NCBI GenBank assembly: GCA_029269725.1
Contig: JARJHS010000006.1
Span: 1 to 64,000 of the forward strand
Length of the DNA: 64,000 nt
Direction: 5' to 3'
Source: Pollutibacter soli
GTDB lineage: Bacteria > Bacteroidota > Bacteroidia > Chitinophagales > Chitinophagaceae
Shown here: piece by piece, positions 1 to 10,620 of the stretch
How the letters are laid out: the number at the start of each line of letters is the position of its first letter
How positions within the stretch are numbered: position 1 is the stretch's first letter
Program-made: the position numbers and the translations under genes
Notes under the pieces: model-generated
The model's input: only the letters and a program-made list of their open reading frames with translations
What the model was told of the DNA's origin: nothing
The model's database searches: none

Positions 1-64
1 ATACACTTCATCGAAATCCTTGATGGGTAATTGAAAAAACTTATACGCCAACCTAAAAAAATAA

Positions 65-100
65 AAAGAGGCCGACTCATTGTTTTGAGACGGCCTCTTT
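65..100 (-). terminator. Rho-independent terminator after pyrG
   Basis: Inverted repeat with 15-bp arms (65-79 and 86-100, one mismatch) and a 6-nt loop. On the minus strand it is followed by a T-rich run, so it should end pyrG transcription. It shares arm core and loop with the hairpin at 29223-29257. Confidence 0.85.
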
Positions 101-118
101 CTAATTCATTTCTGACAA

Positions 119-2092
<1,974 letters not shown>

Positions 2093-3229
2093 TTGAAACC
2101 GCAATCGCTGTTGCTTCTAATCTGCTTCATGCAGATTTGTATTGCAAGGGGCCAGTGCCCGGGGGGCACTTTATTTTCACCTACACCAATTGCTGGAACG
2201 ACTTCTGCTAACGGCTTTGTCCAGGGGACCGTTGCGGCTCATATCCAGTCATCAGGCAGTTTTGCAAGCGGCAGACCAATATATGTTCACCAGAACCTCA
2301 CCTATAATGGGTTCACATGGCGATCGATCCAGATCATCCGCGGACATAGTTTTCCCGCGTCAACATCCACCTATATAAAACTGGCGCAGCCCTTAAGTAG
2401 TACCTATATCCATTTTCGCGTAAGTGATGTGCGCGGTGATGCAATCAACCAGAACGAAACGCAACGCATTGAGGGATATAACAACGGCGTTCCGGTTACA
2501 CCGAATTTCGAAGATTTCGTCAACGGTGCATACATCACCGGTGGGAATATTATCAATGGTGCATCTACAACTACATCGACTGTACAGTCTGCTGTACGCA
2601 TATTTTTTTCAGGCCCGGTGGATAGTGTTGTGCTGACCCGGACGGCATGGAGTGATTATGTAATATTTGATATGTTCTCCCGATGCGCAATCCTTTTGCC
2701 ATTTACACTTTCCTCTTTTGAAGCGACATGGAAAGAAAACAAATCATTATTATCATGGCAGGTGGAAAGCGCATGGAGTTTTAATGAATTTATAGTTCAA
2801 CGCTCAGGAGATGGACGTGACTGGGAAGATATCGGAAAGAAAAATATTGAGGATAACGATGGCTTCGCCGGACATTACACGTATACAGATCGATCTCCCT
2901 TAAGGGGTCGGAATTTCTATCGACTTAAAACCATTGACACAGATGGTTTGATCAATTATTCTTTGGTGGTCAATCTGATTGCGGGTGGAAAATCATTCCA
3001 GAAATTGATTTCCAAAATCCAAAACCCGATAAGCAGTTCATTTCAATTGGAGATCACGAAAGAAGCAACACTGAATATTTACTCCGCGCAGGGAAGTTTA
3101 ATTTACAACCATCGCTTAAAAACAGGTGTACACCAGATCCCAACCTTAAACTGGCAACCCGGTACATATTTCTTAAATATCATTGATCTTTCCGGAAATA
3201 CAGAAAGTCAGAAACTCGTGAAGTTCTGA
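2093..3229 (+). CDS. Secreted protein with type IX secretion sorting domain
   Basis: 378 residues from a TTG start. No in-frame ATG lies just upstream, and the TTG gives a proper signal peptide: a short basic start, a hydrophobic stretch LLLLICFMQI, then a likely cleavage after about residue 20. Residues about 200-296 match the fibronectin-like segment common before T9SS tails (LSSFEATW, LLSWQVE, FIVQRSGDG, FYRLKTIDTDG). The last about 75 residues are a T9SS C-terminal domain (LNIYSAQGSLIY, then PGTYFLNI and QKLVKF at the end). The protein is expected to cross the outer membrane and be released or anchored at the surface. The N-terminal 180 residues are not recognised, so its activity is unknown. 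It stands alone between pyrG and a convergent lipoprotein gene. Confidence 0.85.
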   Translation: MKPQSLLLLICFMQICIARGQCPGGTLFSPTPIAGTTSANGFVQGTVAAHIQSSGSFASGRPIYVHQNLTYNGFTWRSIQIIRGHSFPASTSTYIKLAQPLSSTYIHFRVSDVRGDAINQNETQRIEGYNNGVPVTPNFEDFVNGAYITGGNIINGASTTTSTVQSAVRIFFSGPVDSVVLTRTAWSDYVIFDMFSRCAILLPFTLSSFEATWKENKSLLSWQVESAWSFNEFIVQRSGDGRDWEDIGKKNIEDNDGFAGHYTYTDRSPLRGRNFYRLKTIDTDGLINYSLVVNLIAGGKSFQKLISKIQNPISSSFQLEITKEATLNIYSAQGSLIYNHRLKTGVHQIPTLNWQPGTYFLNIIDLSGNTESQKLVKF

Positions 3230-3259
3230 TTCCTTTGAACCAGACACTGAATAAAAAAA

Positions 3260-3283
3260 CCCGCAACGAACGTTCATTGCGGG
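3260..3283 (-). terminator. Terminator after lipoprotein gene
   Basis: Arms CCCGCAA (3260-3266) and TTGCGGG (3277-3283), enclosing an inner GAACGTTC palindrome. A run of seven A's precedes it on the plus strand, so the minus-strand transcript ends in U's. It lies 28 bp beyond the stop of the minus-strand lipoprotein gene. Confidence 0.75.
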
Positions 3284-3310
3284 CCAGAATTATAATGGGT
3301 AAGTAAAAAA

Positions 3311-3706
3311 CTATTCGCGCACCAGTTCGATATCGGCGTCAGTTCCACCGACGGAATGGATAACTAAAGAGAAATTACCTGAACTGATTGTTTCCGGAGA
3401 AGGTGTTGCACAACGCACCACAGCGTTGTACGATGAACCTTTTACTTTGAAAGTACAGGCCGGAGTTCGGTATGCACTTTGAATTACCTGGTATCTGCTG
3501 GTATTTCCGGGAGTGACATCACCGTAACTATATTCACCTTCCAGCGCGAAAAAAACAAGGTTCTCCAGTGCCACTGAAGATTTATTTTCTACACGCAAAA
3601 GAAATGGATTCGTATTTTCTTTGGTACAGCTGACTGATGCCAGGACGATAAACGCGAGAGAAATATTTCTAAGCGTTTGATTTGCAGATAGGATGGTTTT
3701 TTTCAA
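3311..3706 (-). CDS. Small predicted lipoprotein, unknown function
   Basis: 131 residues from a TTG start at 3706. A longer frame reaches 3784, but that extension overlaps proC and would bury the signal peptide; from 3706 the protein begins MKKTILSANQ with a hydrophobic core and a lipobox LASVSC, Cys at about position 27. The mature part is Thr/Ser-rich with no recognised domain and looks beta-stranded. It is probably exported and lipidated. It follows proC by about 64 bp on the same strand and ends at the 3260-3283 terminator. Start choice is an inference. Confidence 0.65.
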   Translation of the reverse strand: MKKTILSANQTLRNISLAFIVLASVSCTKENTNPFLLRVENKSSVALENLVFFALEGEYSYGDVTPGNTSRYQVIQSAYRTPACTFKVKGSSYNAVVRCATPSPETISSGNFSLVIHSVGGTDADIELVRE

Positions 3707-3770
3707 GAGATATTGTCGTTTTGTCAACAAAACATTTAAACGACAACAGCTCTGTTTTATTATCGCAAAT

Positions 3771-4568
3771 CTAGTCCTTTGCAATTTTCATATAACTGGC
3801 TGAAATACCTTTTATTAATGAAGAACTAAAGCCCTGGTGTTCCATTTCATTCAGGCCCGCGATGGTACAACCTTTCGGTGTAGTTACTTTATCGATTTCT
3901 TCTTCCGGATGTCTTCCTGTTTGAATCAGCAGTTCAGCAGCGCCTTTTACAGTTTGCGCAGCAATCAGTGTTGCGGTCGATGCATCAAATCCAATTTCAA
4001 TTCCTCCCTGGATATTCGCACGAATAAAACGCAGTGCATATGCTATTCCGCAGGCGCCTAATACCGTTGCTGCATTCATCAGCTTTTCATCGATACTCAC
4101 CACTTTTCCCAGCTGATTGAACAAGCTCATGACATATTCCTGCTGTTCATCACTTGCTCTCCTGCTGCATATGCAGGTCATGCTTTCCTGGATTGCAATA
4201 GCGGTATTCGGCATCGCACGTACAACAGGCATATCATTTCCTGTAACACTCTGAATGTCTTCTATGGAAATTCCGGTAATTACTGAAATAAGCAAATGCC
4301 TTTTGCTATCCAGATCAGGCTTGAGCTGTTTTAATACTTCGGCAATCTGAAATGGTTTTACAGCAAGCACCACGATATCCGCATATCGTACAGCTTCATT
4401 ATTATTATTTCCGATCGTTACACCCTTCTGTTCGAGATAACGAATCTGTTCAATATTTCTCCTGGTAATCAGTATATGTTGCGGCAAAGTAAAACCACTC
4501 ATAATCAAACCTTCAGCTATTGCCTTTCCAAGATTTCCTCCACCGATGATTGCAATTTTTTTGTTCAT
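3771..4568 (-). CDS. proC: Pyrroline-5-carboxylate reductase
   Basis: 265 residues, normal length. It reduces 1-pyrroline-5-carboxylate to proline with NAD(P)H, the last step of proline synthesis. A Rossmann GGGNLGKAIAEGL motif lies at residues 9-21, VLAVKP marks the end of the nucleotide-binding domain at about 69-74, and the dimerisation domain carries the family signature near residues 220-240 (KVTTPKGCTIAGL). It lies in a same-strand run after hldD but behind a terminator hairpin (4590-4617), so it may have its own promoter; none was clearly seen. Confidence 0.96.
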   Translation of the reverse strand: MNKKIAIIGGGNLGKAIAEGLIMSGFTLPQHILITRRNIEQIRYLEQKGVTIGNNNNEAVRYADIVVLAVKPFQIAEVLKQLKPDLDSKRHLLISVITGISIEDIQSVTGNDMPVVRAMPNTAIAIQESMTCICSRRASDEQQEYVMSLFNQLGKVVSIDEKLMNAATVLGACGIAYALRFIRANIQGGIEIGFDASTATLIAAQTVKGAAELLIQTGRHPEEEIDKVTTPKGCTIAGLNEMEHQGFSSSLIKGISASYMKIAKD

Positions 4569-4589
4569 AATTCAAGCATTTAAAAATAA

Positions 4590-4617
4590 AGCCACAAGAA
4601 AAAGAATACTTGTGGCT
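4590..4617 (-). terminator. Terminator between hldD and proC
   Basis: Perfect 9-bp arms AGCCACAAG (4590-4598) and CTTGTGGCT (4609-4617). On the minus strand it is followed by TTATTTTT. It sits 26 bp after the hldD stop and 21 bp before the proC start, so it should separate the two genes. Confidence 0.75.
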
Positions 4618-4642
4618 GGATATTTTAATTCATTTTTTTGCT

Positions 4643-5638
4643 TTAATAATAACTGCTGTTCGCAAGATACTTACTTACATAATCCATCACACCTTCCTCC
4701 AAAGTATAGAACGGATGTATGTAACCCGCTTTTTCCAGTTTATGCATCCTTGCCTCGGTGAAATACTGGTATTTGTCCCTGATGTCTTCCGGCATATCGA
4801 TATACCTGATATCAGCTTCTTTTCCTATTCCGGCAAATGTAGCTTTAACCAGATGTTCAAAGCTTCGCGCATTACCTGTGCCAAGATTATACAATCCTGA
4901 AGCAGGTAAATGACGATGGAACCAATAGCATACTTTTATAACATCCTTCACGTAAATAAAATCACGCAACTGCTGACCATCTTTAAAATCCGGTCGATGT
5001 GATTTGAAAAGATTTACAAAACCACGCTCACGTATCTGGTTAAACGAATGAAAAATCACGCTGGCCATTCTGCCTTTATGATATTCGTTGGGGCCGTACA
5101 CGTTGAAAAATTTCAAACCATACCAATGCGGAGGCGTTTGTGTCTGTTCAAGTGCCCATTTATCAAACTCATTTTTTGAAACACCGTAAGGATTCAGTGG
5201 ATTAAGTTTGTATGGCAATGCGTGATCATCATCATAACCAAGCGAACCATCGCCATAAGTTGCAGCTGACGACGCATAGACGAGCGCGGTATTTTTGCTG
5301 ATACAATAGTTCCAGACAGATTTCGAATACTCAACATTCAATCGTTCATGGATTGAATAATCGAATTCAGTAGTATCCGTTCTCGCGCCGAGATGGTAGA
5401 AGAAAGAAATCCGGACATTATTTTCATTCAGCCAGGCAAATAAATCATCGCGTTCAATTCTTGCTGAGAAATATTTTCCGCTGAGATTGCCCGCTTTATC
5501 ATCCCTGCTGAAATCATCGACAACAATGATTTTATCGATGCCCTGGCGATTCAGAAAACCGACCATGCAGCTCCCGATAAATCCGGCAGCTCCGGTAACT
5601 ATTATATATTCTTCATTCAGATCGATCGAAACAGCCAT
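4643..5638 (-). CDS. hldD: ADP-L-glycero-D-manno-heptose 6-epimerase
   Basis: 331 residues, extended SDR family. It epimerises ADP-D-glycero- to ADP-L-glycero-D-manno-heptose for lipopolysaccharide core or glycan assembly. Visible are the NAD(P) site TGAAGFIGS (residues 15-23), the family pattern around the Tyr-Lys pair (LNPYGVSKNEFD), NVYGPNEYHKGRMAS (HldD-specific) and a C-terminal GTGNARSF. The N-terminal extension of about ten residues is slightly longer than usual. It lies 33 bp after purL on the same strand and is likely co-transcribed with it. The GT9 enzyme at 18025-19023 could be a downstream user of the product; that link is inference. Confidence 0.93.
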   Translation of the reverse strand: MAVSIDLNEEYIIVTGAAGFIGSCMVGFLNRQGIDKIIVVDDFSRDDKAGNLSGKYFSARIERDDLFAWLNENNVRISFFYHLGARTDTTEFDYSIHERLNVEYSKSVWNYCISKNTALVYASSAATYGDGSLGYDDDHALPYKLNPLNPYGVSKNEFDKWALEQTQTPPHWYGLKFFNVYGPNEYHKGRMASVIFHSFNQIRERGFVNLFKSHRPDFKDGQQLRDFIYVKDVIKVCYWFHRHLPASGLYNLGTGNARSFEHLVKATFAGIGKEADIRYIDMPEDIRDKYQYFTEARMHKLEKAGYIHPFYTLEEGVMDYVSKYLANSSYY

Positions 5639-5671
5639 AGTTCAATTTCTTTTACCTCAGCTATGCAAAAG

Positions 5672-7891
5672 CTATTCTGGCAGGTAGTGATTGAGATGCT
5701 TTTCAATTGCAGTATCATACCGATGTTTCCAGCTTTCAATATTTCCCCAGCTGTCATTGTCAATAAAAATCTCACCATCGGTCACCTTTCCAATTCTCAC
5801 CCAGGGTAATCCTGAAGAATTCAGAACGGCTTCAAGCTGCGCTGATTGCTGATAAGTTGCGGAAACCACGACCCTGCTTTGAGATTCACCAAACCAGAAC
5901 GCATCTTTTCTCACAGGTATATCAACATCGATTTCGAATCCAAGATTGTTCCATGCAGCACTTTCAAAAAGCGTGATGAACAAACCGCCTTCACTGATAT
6001 CGTGAGCAGATTCAATGAGACCTTCCTGGATCAGGTGTTTAACTGATGACTGAAGGCGAAACTCATCTTCCAGGTTAAACAATGGAGCCGGGGAAAATTT
6101 CACGTTACAGATTTTGTTCAGATACTCTGAAGAACCAAGGTCATCAGTCACTTCACCGACCAGGTATATAAAATCACCTGGCTTCTTGAAGTCAAGCGTC
6201 ATTTTATTTTGCACATCTTCCAGCAAACCTACCATACCAATGGTTGGAGTCGGGTATACGGCACCGTCAGGATTCTGATTATAGAAACTGACATTTCCTC
6301 CTGTTACCGGAGTGTCAAACTTTCTGCAAGCTTCTCCCATACCCTTGATAGCATGTACAAACTGGTAATAAACTTCAGGATCATATGGGTTACCAAAATT
6401 CAAACAGTTGGTTACGCCCAGGGGTGTGCCACCGCTGCAAACGATGTTCCTCGCAGCTTCACTCACCGCAATCATACATCCCACCTGCGGATCTGCATAA
6501 ACGTACCTGCTATTGCAGTCGGTAGTAACAGCAAGACCTTTTGTGGTACCCTTCACCAGCACAACCGCTGCATCGCTGGGTTCATTGGTGGAAGCATTCA
6601 CCGTTCCCACCATGCTATCATACTGGCGATAAATCCAACGCTTGTTGGCGATGTTTGGAATCGACACCACCTGTTCTGCAACGTTCTTAAGATCAGTCGG
6701 AACAGGAACAGCGGCCGGATCAAAAGAACTTATTTTTTCAAAATATTTTGGCTCATGGTATTCTCTGTCGTACACAGGAGCTCCACCACCCAACACCATA
6801 CTTTCAGCAGGTAGTTCAGCTTCCAGTTCACCATTCATATAGAATTTGAGTAACCCATCATTCGTCACTTCCCCGATTTCTGAACAGGGCAGATCCCATT
6901 TTTCAAAAACCCCGATCACTTCTTTTTCTCTGCCTTTTTGTACAATGAGCAACATTCTTTCCTGGCTTTCGCTTAAAAGCAGTTCCCAGGCCTTCATATT
7001 CTGCTGACGTTTGGGAACTTTATCCAGATTGATAACCATTCCTACGCCACCTTTTGCACTTGTTTCCGCTGTGGAACAAATAATACCAGCAGCACCCATA
7101 TCCTGCATTCCCACCAATGCACCTGTTGGAATTACCTCCAAACATGCTTCTAGCAGTTTTTTTTCCTGGAACGGATCACCCACCTGTACTGACGGCAGAT
7201 CCTGGGCACTTTCTTCTGTAATATCTGCTGAAGCAAATGAAGCTCCGCCAATTCCGTCTTTACCAGTAGCAGAGCCGACGATAAACACCGGATTGCCCTC
7301 ACCCCAGGCAGTTGCACTTACCGTTTTCCCGGCCTCCACAACTCCCACACTCATTGCATTCACTAAAGGATTGGTATGATAGCAATCTTCAAAATATACT
7401 TCACCACCGACAGTGGGAACACCGAAACAGTTTCCATAATGACCAATGCCATGTACAACTCCGCTGAGAAGGTGCTGCGTTTTCTGATCTTTCAGATTTC
7501 CAAAACGAAGTGAATTCAGCGCAGCGATAGGTCGGGCCCCCATTGTAAAAATGTCGCGATGAATTCCACCAACACCAGTGGCCGCACCCTGGAAAGGTTC
7601 TATCGCAGAAGGATGATTATGCGATTCAATTTTAAAAACCACTCCCAGTCCGTCGCCAATATCCGCCAGACCTGCATTTTCTTCACCCGCTTTCACCAGG
7701 AGTTTACCTCCTTCACGGGGAAGGGTTTTCAGCCATTTGATTGAATTTTTATAACTGCAATGTTCGCTCCACATCACCGAATAAGCCGCTAGTTCGGCGA
7801 AATTGGGCGTTCTGTTGAGTATTTCTTTGATTTTTTCAAATTCTCCGGCAGTCAAACCCAGTTGGGCGGCCGTTTCCACTGTTGTATCCAT
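5672..7891 (-). CDS. purL: Phosphoribosylformylglycinamidine synthase subunit II (short PurL)
   Basis: 739 residues, the short PurL form that needs separate PurS and PurQ (neither is in the window). It converts FGAR to FGAM with ATP and ammonia in purine synthesis. The active-site region [14 protein letters not shown] is near residue 45, and both AIRS-type halves are present. I start at the ATG at 7891 rather than the TTG at 7909: a perfect -7 box (7907-7914) overlaps the TTG, which would therefore lie upstream of the transcript. It is the first gene of a minus-strand run with hldD and is divergent from the GT4 gene. Confidence 0.96.
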   Translation of the reverse strand: MDTTVETAAQLGLTAGEFEKIKEILNRTPNFAELAAYSVMWSEHCSYKNSIKWLKTLPREGGKLLVKAGEENAGLADIGDGLGVVFKIESHNHPSAIEPFQGAATGVGGIHRDIFTMGARPIAALNSLRFGNLKDQKTQHLLSGVVHGIGHYGNCFGVPTVGGEVYFEDCYHTNPLVNAMSVGVVEAGKTVSATAWGEGNPVFIVGSATGKDGIGGASFASADITEESAQDLPSVQVGDPFQEKKLLEACLEVIPTGALVGMQDMGAAGIICSTAETSAKGGVGMVINLDKVPKRQQNMKAWELLLSESQERMLLIVQKGREKEVIGVFEKWDLPCSEIGEVTNDGLLKFYMNGELEAELPAESMVLGGGAPVYDREYHEPKYFEKISSFDPAAVPVPTDLKNVAEQVVSIPNIANKRWIYRQYDSMVGTVNASTNEPSDAAVVLVKGTTKGLAVTTDCNSRYVYADPQVGCMIAVSEAARNIVCSGGTPLGVTNCLNFGNPYDPEVYYQFVHAIKGMGEACRKFDTPVTGGNVSFYNQNPDGAVYPTPTIGMVGLLEDVQNKMTLDFKKPGDFIYLVGEVTDDLGSSEYLNKICNVKFSPAPLFNLEDEFRLQSSVKHLIQEGLIESAHDISEGGLFITLFESAAWNNLGFEIDVDIPVRKDAFWFGESQSRVVVSATYQQSAQLEAVLNSSGLPWVRIGKVTDGEIFIDNDSWGNIESWKHRYDTAIEKHLNHYLPE

Positions 7892-7906
7892 AGTCGAAAG
7901 TGTGGT

Positions 7907-7914
7907 CAAAGGTA
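7907..7914 (-). promoter_or_regulatory. -7 promoter element of purL
   Basis: The minus strand reads TACCTTTG, a full TAnnTTTG match, 15 nt before the ATG at 7891. It decides the purL start by excluding the TTG at 7909. Confidence 0.6.
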
Positions 7915-7981
7915 AAGCTATACGACCAACCTGTAAAATCAGCCATCATGAAAATATCAACCGCATTTGCAGGTTTTTATA

Positions 7982-7989
7982 TACCATTG
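7982..7989 (+). promoter_or_regulatory. -7-like element of GT4 gene, leaderless arrangement
   Basis: TACCATTG (7 of 8 to TAnnTTTG) ends 3 nt before the ATG at 7993. This would place the transcription start at or next to the start codon. See the finding on leaderless genes. Confidence 0.4.
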
Positions 7990-7992
7990 CGC

Positions 7993-9123
7993 ATGGAACA
8001 AAAGAAAAAAATCGCCTTTGTTTCCAATACACTCTGGAGTATTTTTCGATTTAGATTTTCCCTGATCCGTCAGCTTTTAAAGGATGACTATAATGTTCTT
8101 GTTGTAGCGCCCGAAGACAATACACGCCCACATTTCGATAACATCGAAAACCTGGAATTCGTCCCTTTACGACATCTCAAACAGGGTTTTTCTTCGCCAT
8201 GGGGAGAGTTAAAGCTGAAAAAGGAACTGGAGCAGGTATATCTTCAACATAACCCCGACCTGGTTTTTCACTATACCATCAAACCCAATATTTTCGGCAC
8301 TCTTGCTGCGAGGTCCGCAGGAATTCCATGTATTGCGGTGGTTACAGGGATGGGATATGCATTTATTAATTCCGGTATTCTTGGATTGCTTGTGATACCG
8401 CTCTACCGGAATGCCGCCAGAAAAGCCAACCAGGTCTGGTTTCTGAACGAAGGTGATAAAATACATTTTATCAGAAAGGGGATCATCAGGCGCACTCCAT
8501 CGCTGATTCTGCCGGGCGAAGGAATCGATACCGAAAAATTTCAGCCTATGGCAAACAATTCGCGCGAGCCTGAAAAAATTCGTTTCCTGATGATCGCGCG
8601 GTTGCTGAACAATAAAGGTGTAAGGGAATTTGTATCAGCAGCTGCTCAAGTAAAAAGCAAGTTTCCCGATATTGAATTTACAATCGCCGGAAGCTATGAC
8701 CCTTCTCTGCCGGATAGCATACCCGAAGAATTGTTCAATCAAATCAGTGACGGAAAGCGTATCAGTTATGTCAGTCAGTCGCAGGATATACGCAATGAAA
8801 TCCGGCAGGCAGATGCTGTAGTGTTACCGTCCTATGCAGAAGGACTAAGCATGAGCCTCATGGAAGCAGCAGCGATGGAAAAACCACTTATTGCAACCAA
8901 TGTCAGTGGTTGCCGCGAATTGGTAATGCACGGAATATCTGGTTATTTATGTGAAGTGAAGAACGCTCATGATCTTGCTGAAAAAATGATACGCTTTATT
9001 CAACTTCCTGCAGAAAATAAACTGATGATGGGTAAGAATGGCCGTAAACTGATGATAGAAAAATTTGATTTAAAAGAAGTCATTCATATCTATAAAGAAA
9101 ATATCAGGCAGCTCCTGCCATGA
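7993..9123 (+). CDS. Glycosyltransferase family 4 (PglA-like)
   Basis: 376 residues from the ATG at 7993 (MEQKKKIAFVSNT). Upstream in-frame starts at 7900 and 7948 add residues unlike the family and would overlap the promoter region. The protein has two GT-B domains: an N-terminal acceptor half with KIAFVSNTLWSIFRFR and HYTIKPNIFGTLAARSAGIP, and a C-terminal nucleotide-sugar half with LMIARLLNNKGVREF, VLPSYAEGLSMSLMEAAAME and a downstream G-rich segment. The layout resembles Campylobacter PglA, a GalNAc transferase acting on undecaprenyl-linked sugars, but the donor cannot be read from sequence. A polytopic membrane protein follows 64 bp downstream, so the pair may serve cell-surface glycan assembly (inference). 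Confidence 0.88.
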   Translation: MEQKKKIAFVSNTLWSIFRFRFSLIRQLLKDDYNVLVVAPEDNTRPHFDNIENLEFVPLRHLKQGFSSPWGELKLKKELEQVYLQHNPDLVFHYTIKPNIFGTLAARSAGIPCIAVVTGMGYAFINSGILGLLVIPLYRNAARKANQVWFLNEGDKIHFIRKGIIRRTPSLILPGEGIDTEKFQPMANNSREPEKIRFLMIARLLNNKGVREFVSAAAQVKSKFPDIEFTIAGSYDPSLPDSIPEELFNQISDGKRISYVSQSQDIRNEIRQADAVVLPSYAEGLSMSLMEAAAMEKPLIATNVSGCRELVMHGISGYLCEVKNAHDLAEKMIRFIQLPAENKLMMGKNGRKLMIEKFDLKEVIHIYKENIRQLLP

Positions 9124-9187
9124 TCTATGGCAAAAGAAATATTTTAGTAAACCAATAGGTTTTTATACCGTCAGCCAAAATATTTTT

Positions 9188-10450
9188 TTGCATACTATTA
9201 TTTTCATAGCATACCTGATGTTTTTTTCCTGGCTGATTACCAGGATTCGTTTTAACCGAAAATCAGAACTCGCACCCGTTCTACTCGTGTTCTTTTTTGT
9301 TTTCCGTGTGATCACAGGTTGTATTTACGGTTGGGTCCATAGTCTTCAGCCAGACTATCAGACAACGATGGATACATGGAAGTTTTTTTCTGATGGATTG
9401 AATGAAACAAAGTTGCTCATCAATGATCCGGCTGCTTTTTTTAAAGAATTGGTACGCAATCCCTATCAGGGTGGTTTTGGAAGATTTTTCAGTACTTCCG
9501 ACAGTTACTGGAATGATCTGAAACATAATATCATGATCAAGTTTGCAGGGATACTGAACCTGTTTTCCGGCAGCAACTATTATGTCAATATCATATTTTA
9601 CAATTTCATAGTATTCTTTGGGCCTGTTGCTCTTTATCGGTCAGTCAGGTATTTCACCTCTGAAAACAAAAACATCTACTTGTTTTTATGTTTTCTTTTT
9701 CCGACTACTGTGTTCTGGACCTGTGGCTTTCATAAAGAGGGATTGCTTTTTACATCGGTGTCGCTGATCATTTTTTATTGTCTAAAAGCATTTTATAGTA
9801 CCTGGAGATGGACATCTGTGCTGATGATTATATTTCTTTTTGGTTTAATTTTTCTGCTCAGAAATAATATCATTTTTGCGCTTGTACCAGCGTGGCTTCT
9901 CTGGATGCTCAGCCATCATTTTCCCAAAAAAACTCAAGTCATTTTCGTTAGCGGTGTTGTATTTTTTCTCCTGCTATTCTTTACAAGCAAATATTTTATC
10001 CCAAGGCTTGATTTACCGGAATCCGTGAGGCAGAGACAGATTGAATTTATGTTACTCGGAGGCAATACCTACGTGCAGATGGATACCCTTCAGCCCAATG
10101 TTATGGGATTTGTAAAGCATCTTCCGATTGCTGCAGATATGGCTTTCCTTCGTCCGCATCCGGGAGAAGGAAGTTTTTTTTATATACCCTTTACTATTGA
10201 ATCTGTTACCGTAATTGTATTCGCCATACTTGCTTTAACAAGAAAAAGGAAACCCATGCCCGACAAACCCTTCCTTTATTTTATGCTGATGTACGCTATA
10301 GGGTTGCTATTATTGATTGGTTATACTATCACCAACACAGGAGCAGTAATCCGTTACCGCAGTATAGCCTTCCCTTTTCTGCTAATGGCATTAGCGCTGA
10401 TCATCAATTGGTCATCATTCAGGAAAAATCGGGCTTCAATCAAATTTTAG
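9188..10450 (+). CDS. Polytopic membrane protein, unknown (possible glycan polymerase-like)
   Basis: 420 residues from a TTG at 9188; an ATG at 9218 is a possible alternative that would trim part of the first membrane segment. About nine or ten hydrophobic segments are visible, with a soluble loop after the first two (residues about 55-120) and another near residues 275-315. There is no motif I can name. Segment number, loop pattern and position after a GT4 gene are reminiscent of O-antigen or exopolysaccharide polymerases, but no conserved polymerase residues were identified, so the function is open. Codon use and AT-richness resemble the neighbours apart from a high Phe content. Confidence 0.7.
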   Translation: MHTIIFIAYLMFFSWLITRIRFNRKSELAPVLLVFFFVFRVITGCIYGWVHSLQPDYQTTMDTWKFFSDGLNETKLLINDPAAFFKELVRNPYQGGFGRFFSTSDSYWNDLKHNIMIKFAGILNLFSGSNYYVNIIFYNFIVFFGPVALYRSVRYFTSENKNIYLFLCFLFPTTVFWTCGFHKEGLLFTSVSLIIFYCLKAFYSTWRWTSVLMIIFLFGLIFLLRNNIIFALVPAWLLWMLSHHFPKKTQVIFVSGVVFFLLLFFTSKYFIPRLDLPESVRQRQIEFMLLGGNTYVQMDTLQPNVMGFVKHLPIAADMAFLRPHPGEGSFFYIPFTIESVTVIVFAILALTRKRKPMPDKPFLYFMLMYAIGLLLLIGYTITNTGAVIRYRSIAFPFLLMALALIINWSSFRKNRASIKF

Positions 10451-10586
10451 AATTGATAATATATGGTTTAGCGCGCAGTTGCAACCGATTTTAAACCGTA
10501 ATCATTTTTTTTCTTTGTTATTTATCAATTTTTTTCAAAAACTGACAAATACCTCTTTTCAAATGTCATTTTTAAACTGAAAAATT

Positions 10587-10596
10587 GCAAATTTGC
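10587..10596 (+). promoter_or_regulatory. Candidate glnN promoter element
   Basis: GCAAATTTGC, a 10-bp perfect palindrome that contains CAAATTTG (7 of 8 to TAnnTTTG), 24 nt before the glnN ATG. It could be a -7 box or a small operator. Weak evidence. Confidence 0.3.
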
Positions 10597-10620
10597 TATT
10601 CCTAAAAAAATTAAACCATC

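Noticed and set aside
1-64. Possible tail of a gene entering from the left edge
   Set aside because: A frame ends in TAA at 28-30, but ten codons cannot be judged.
6209-6814. 201-residue frame opposite purL
   Set aside because: Antisense shadow of a conserved gene; no homology signal.
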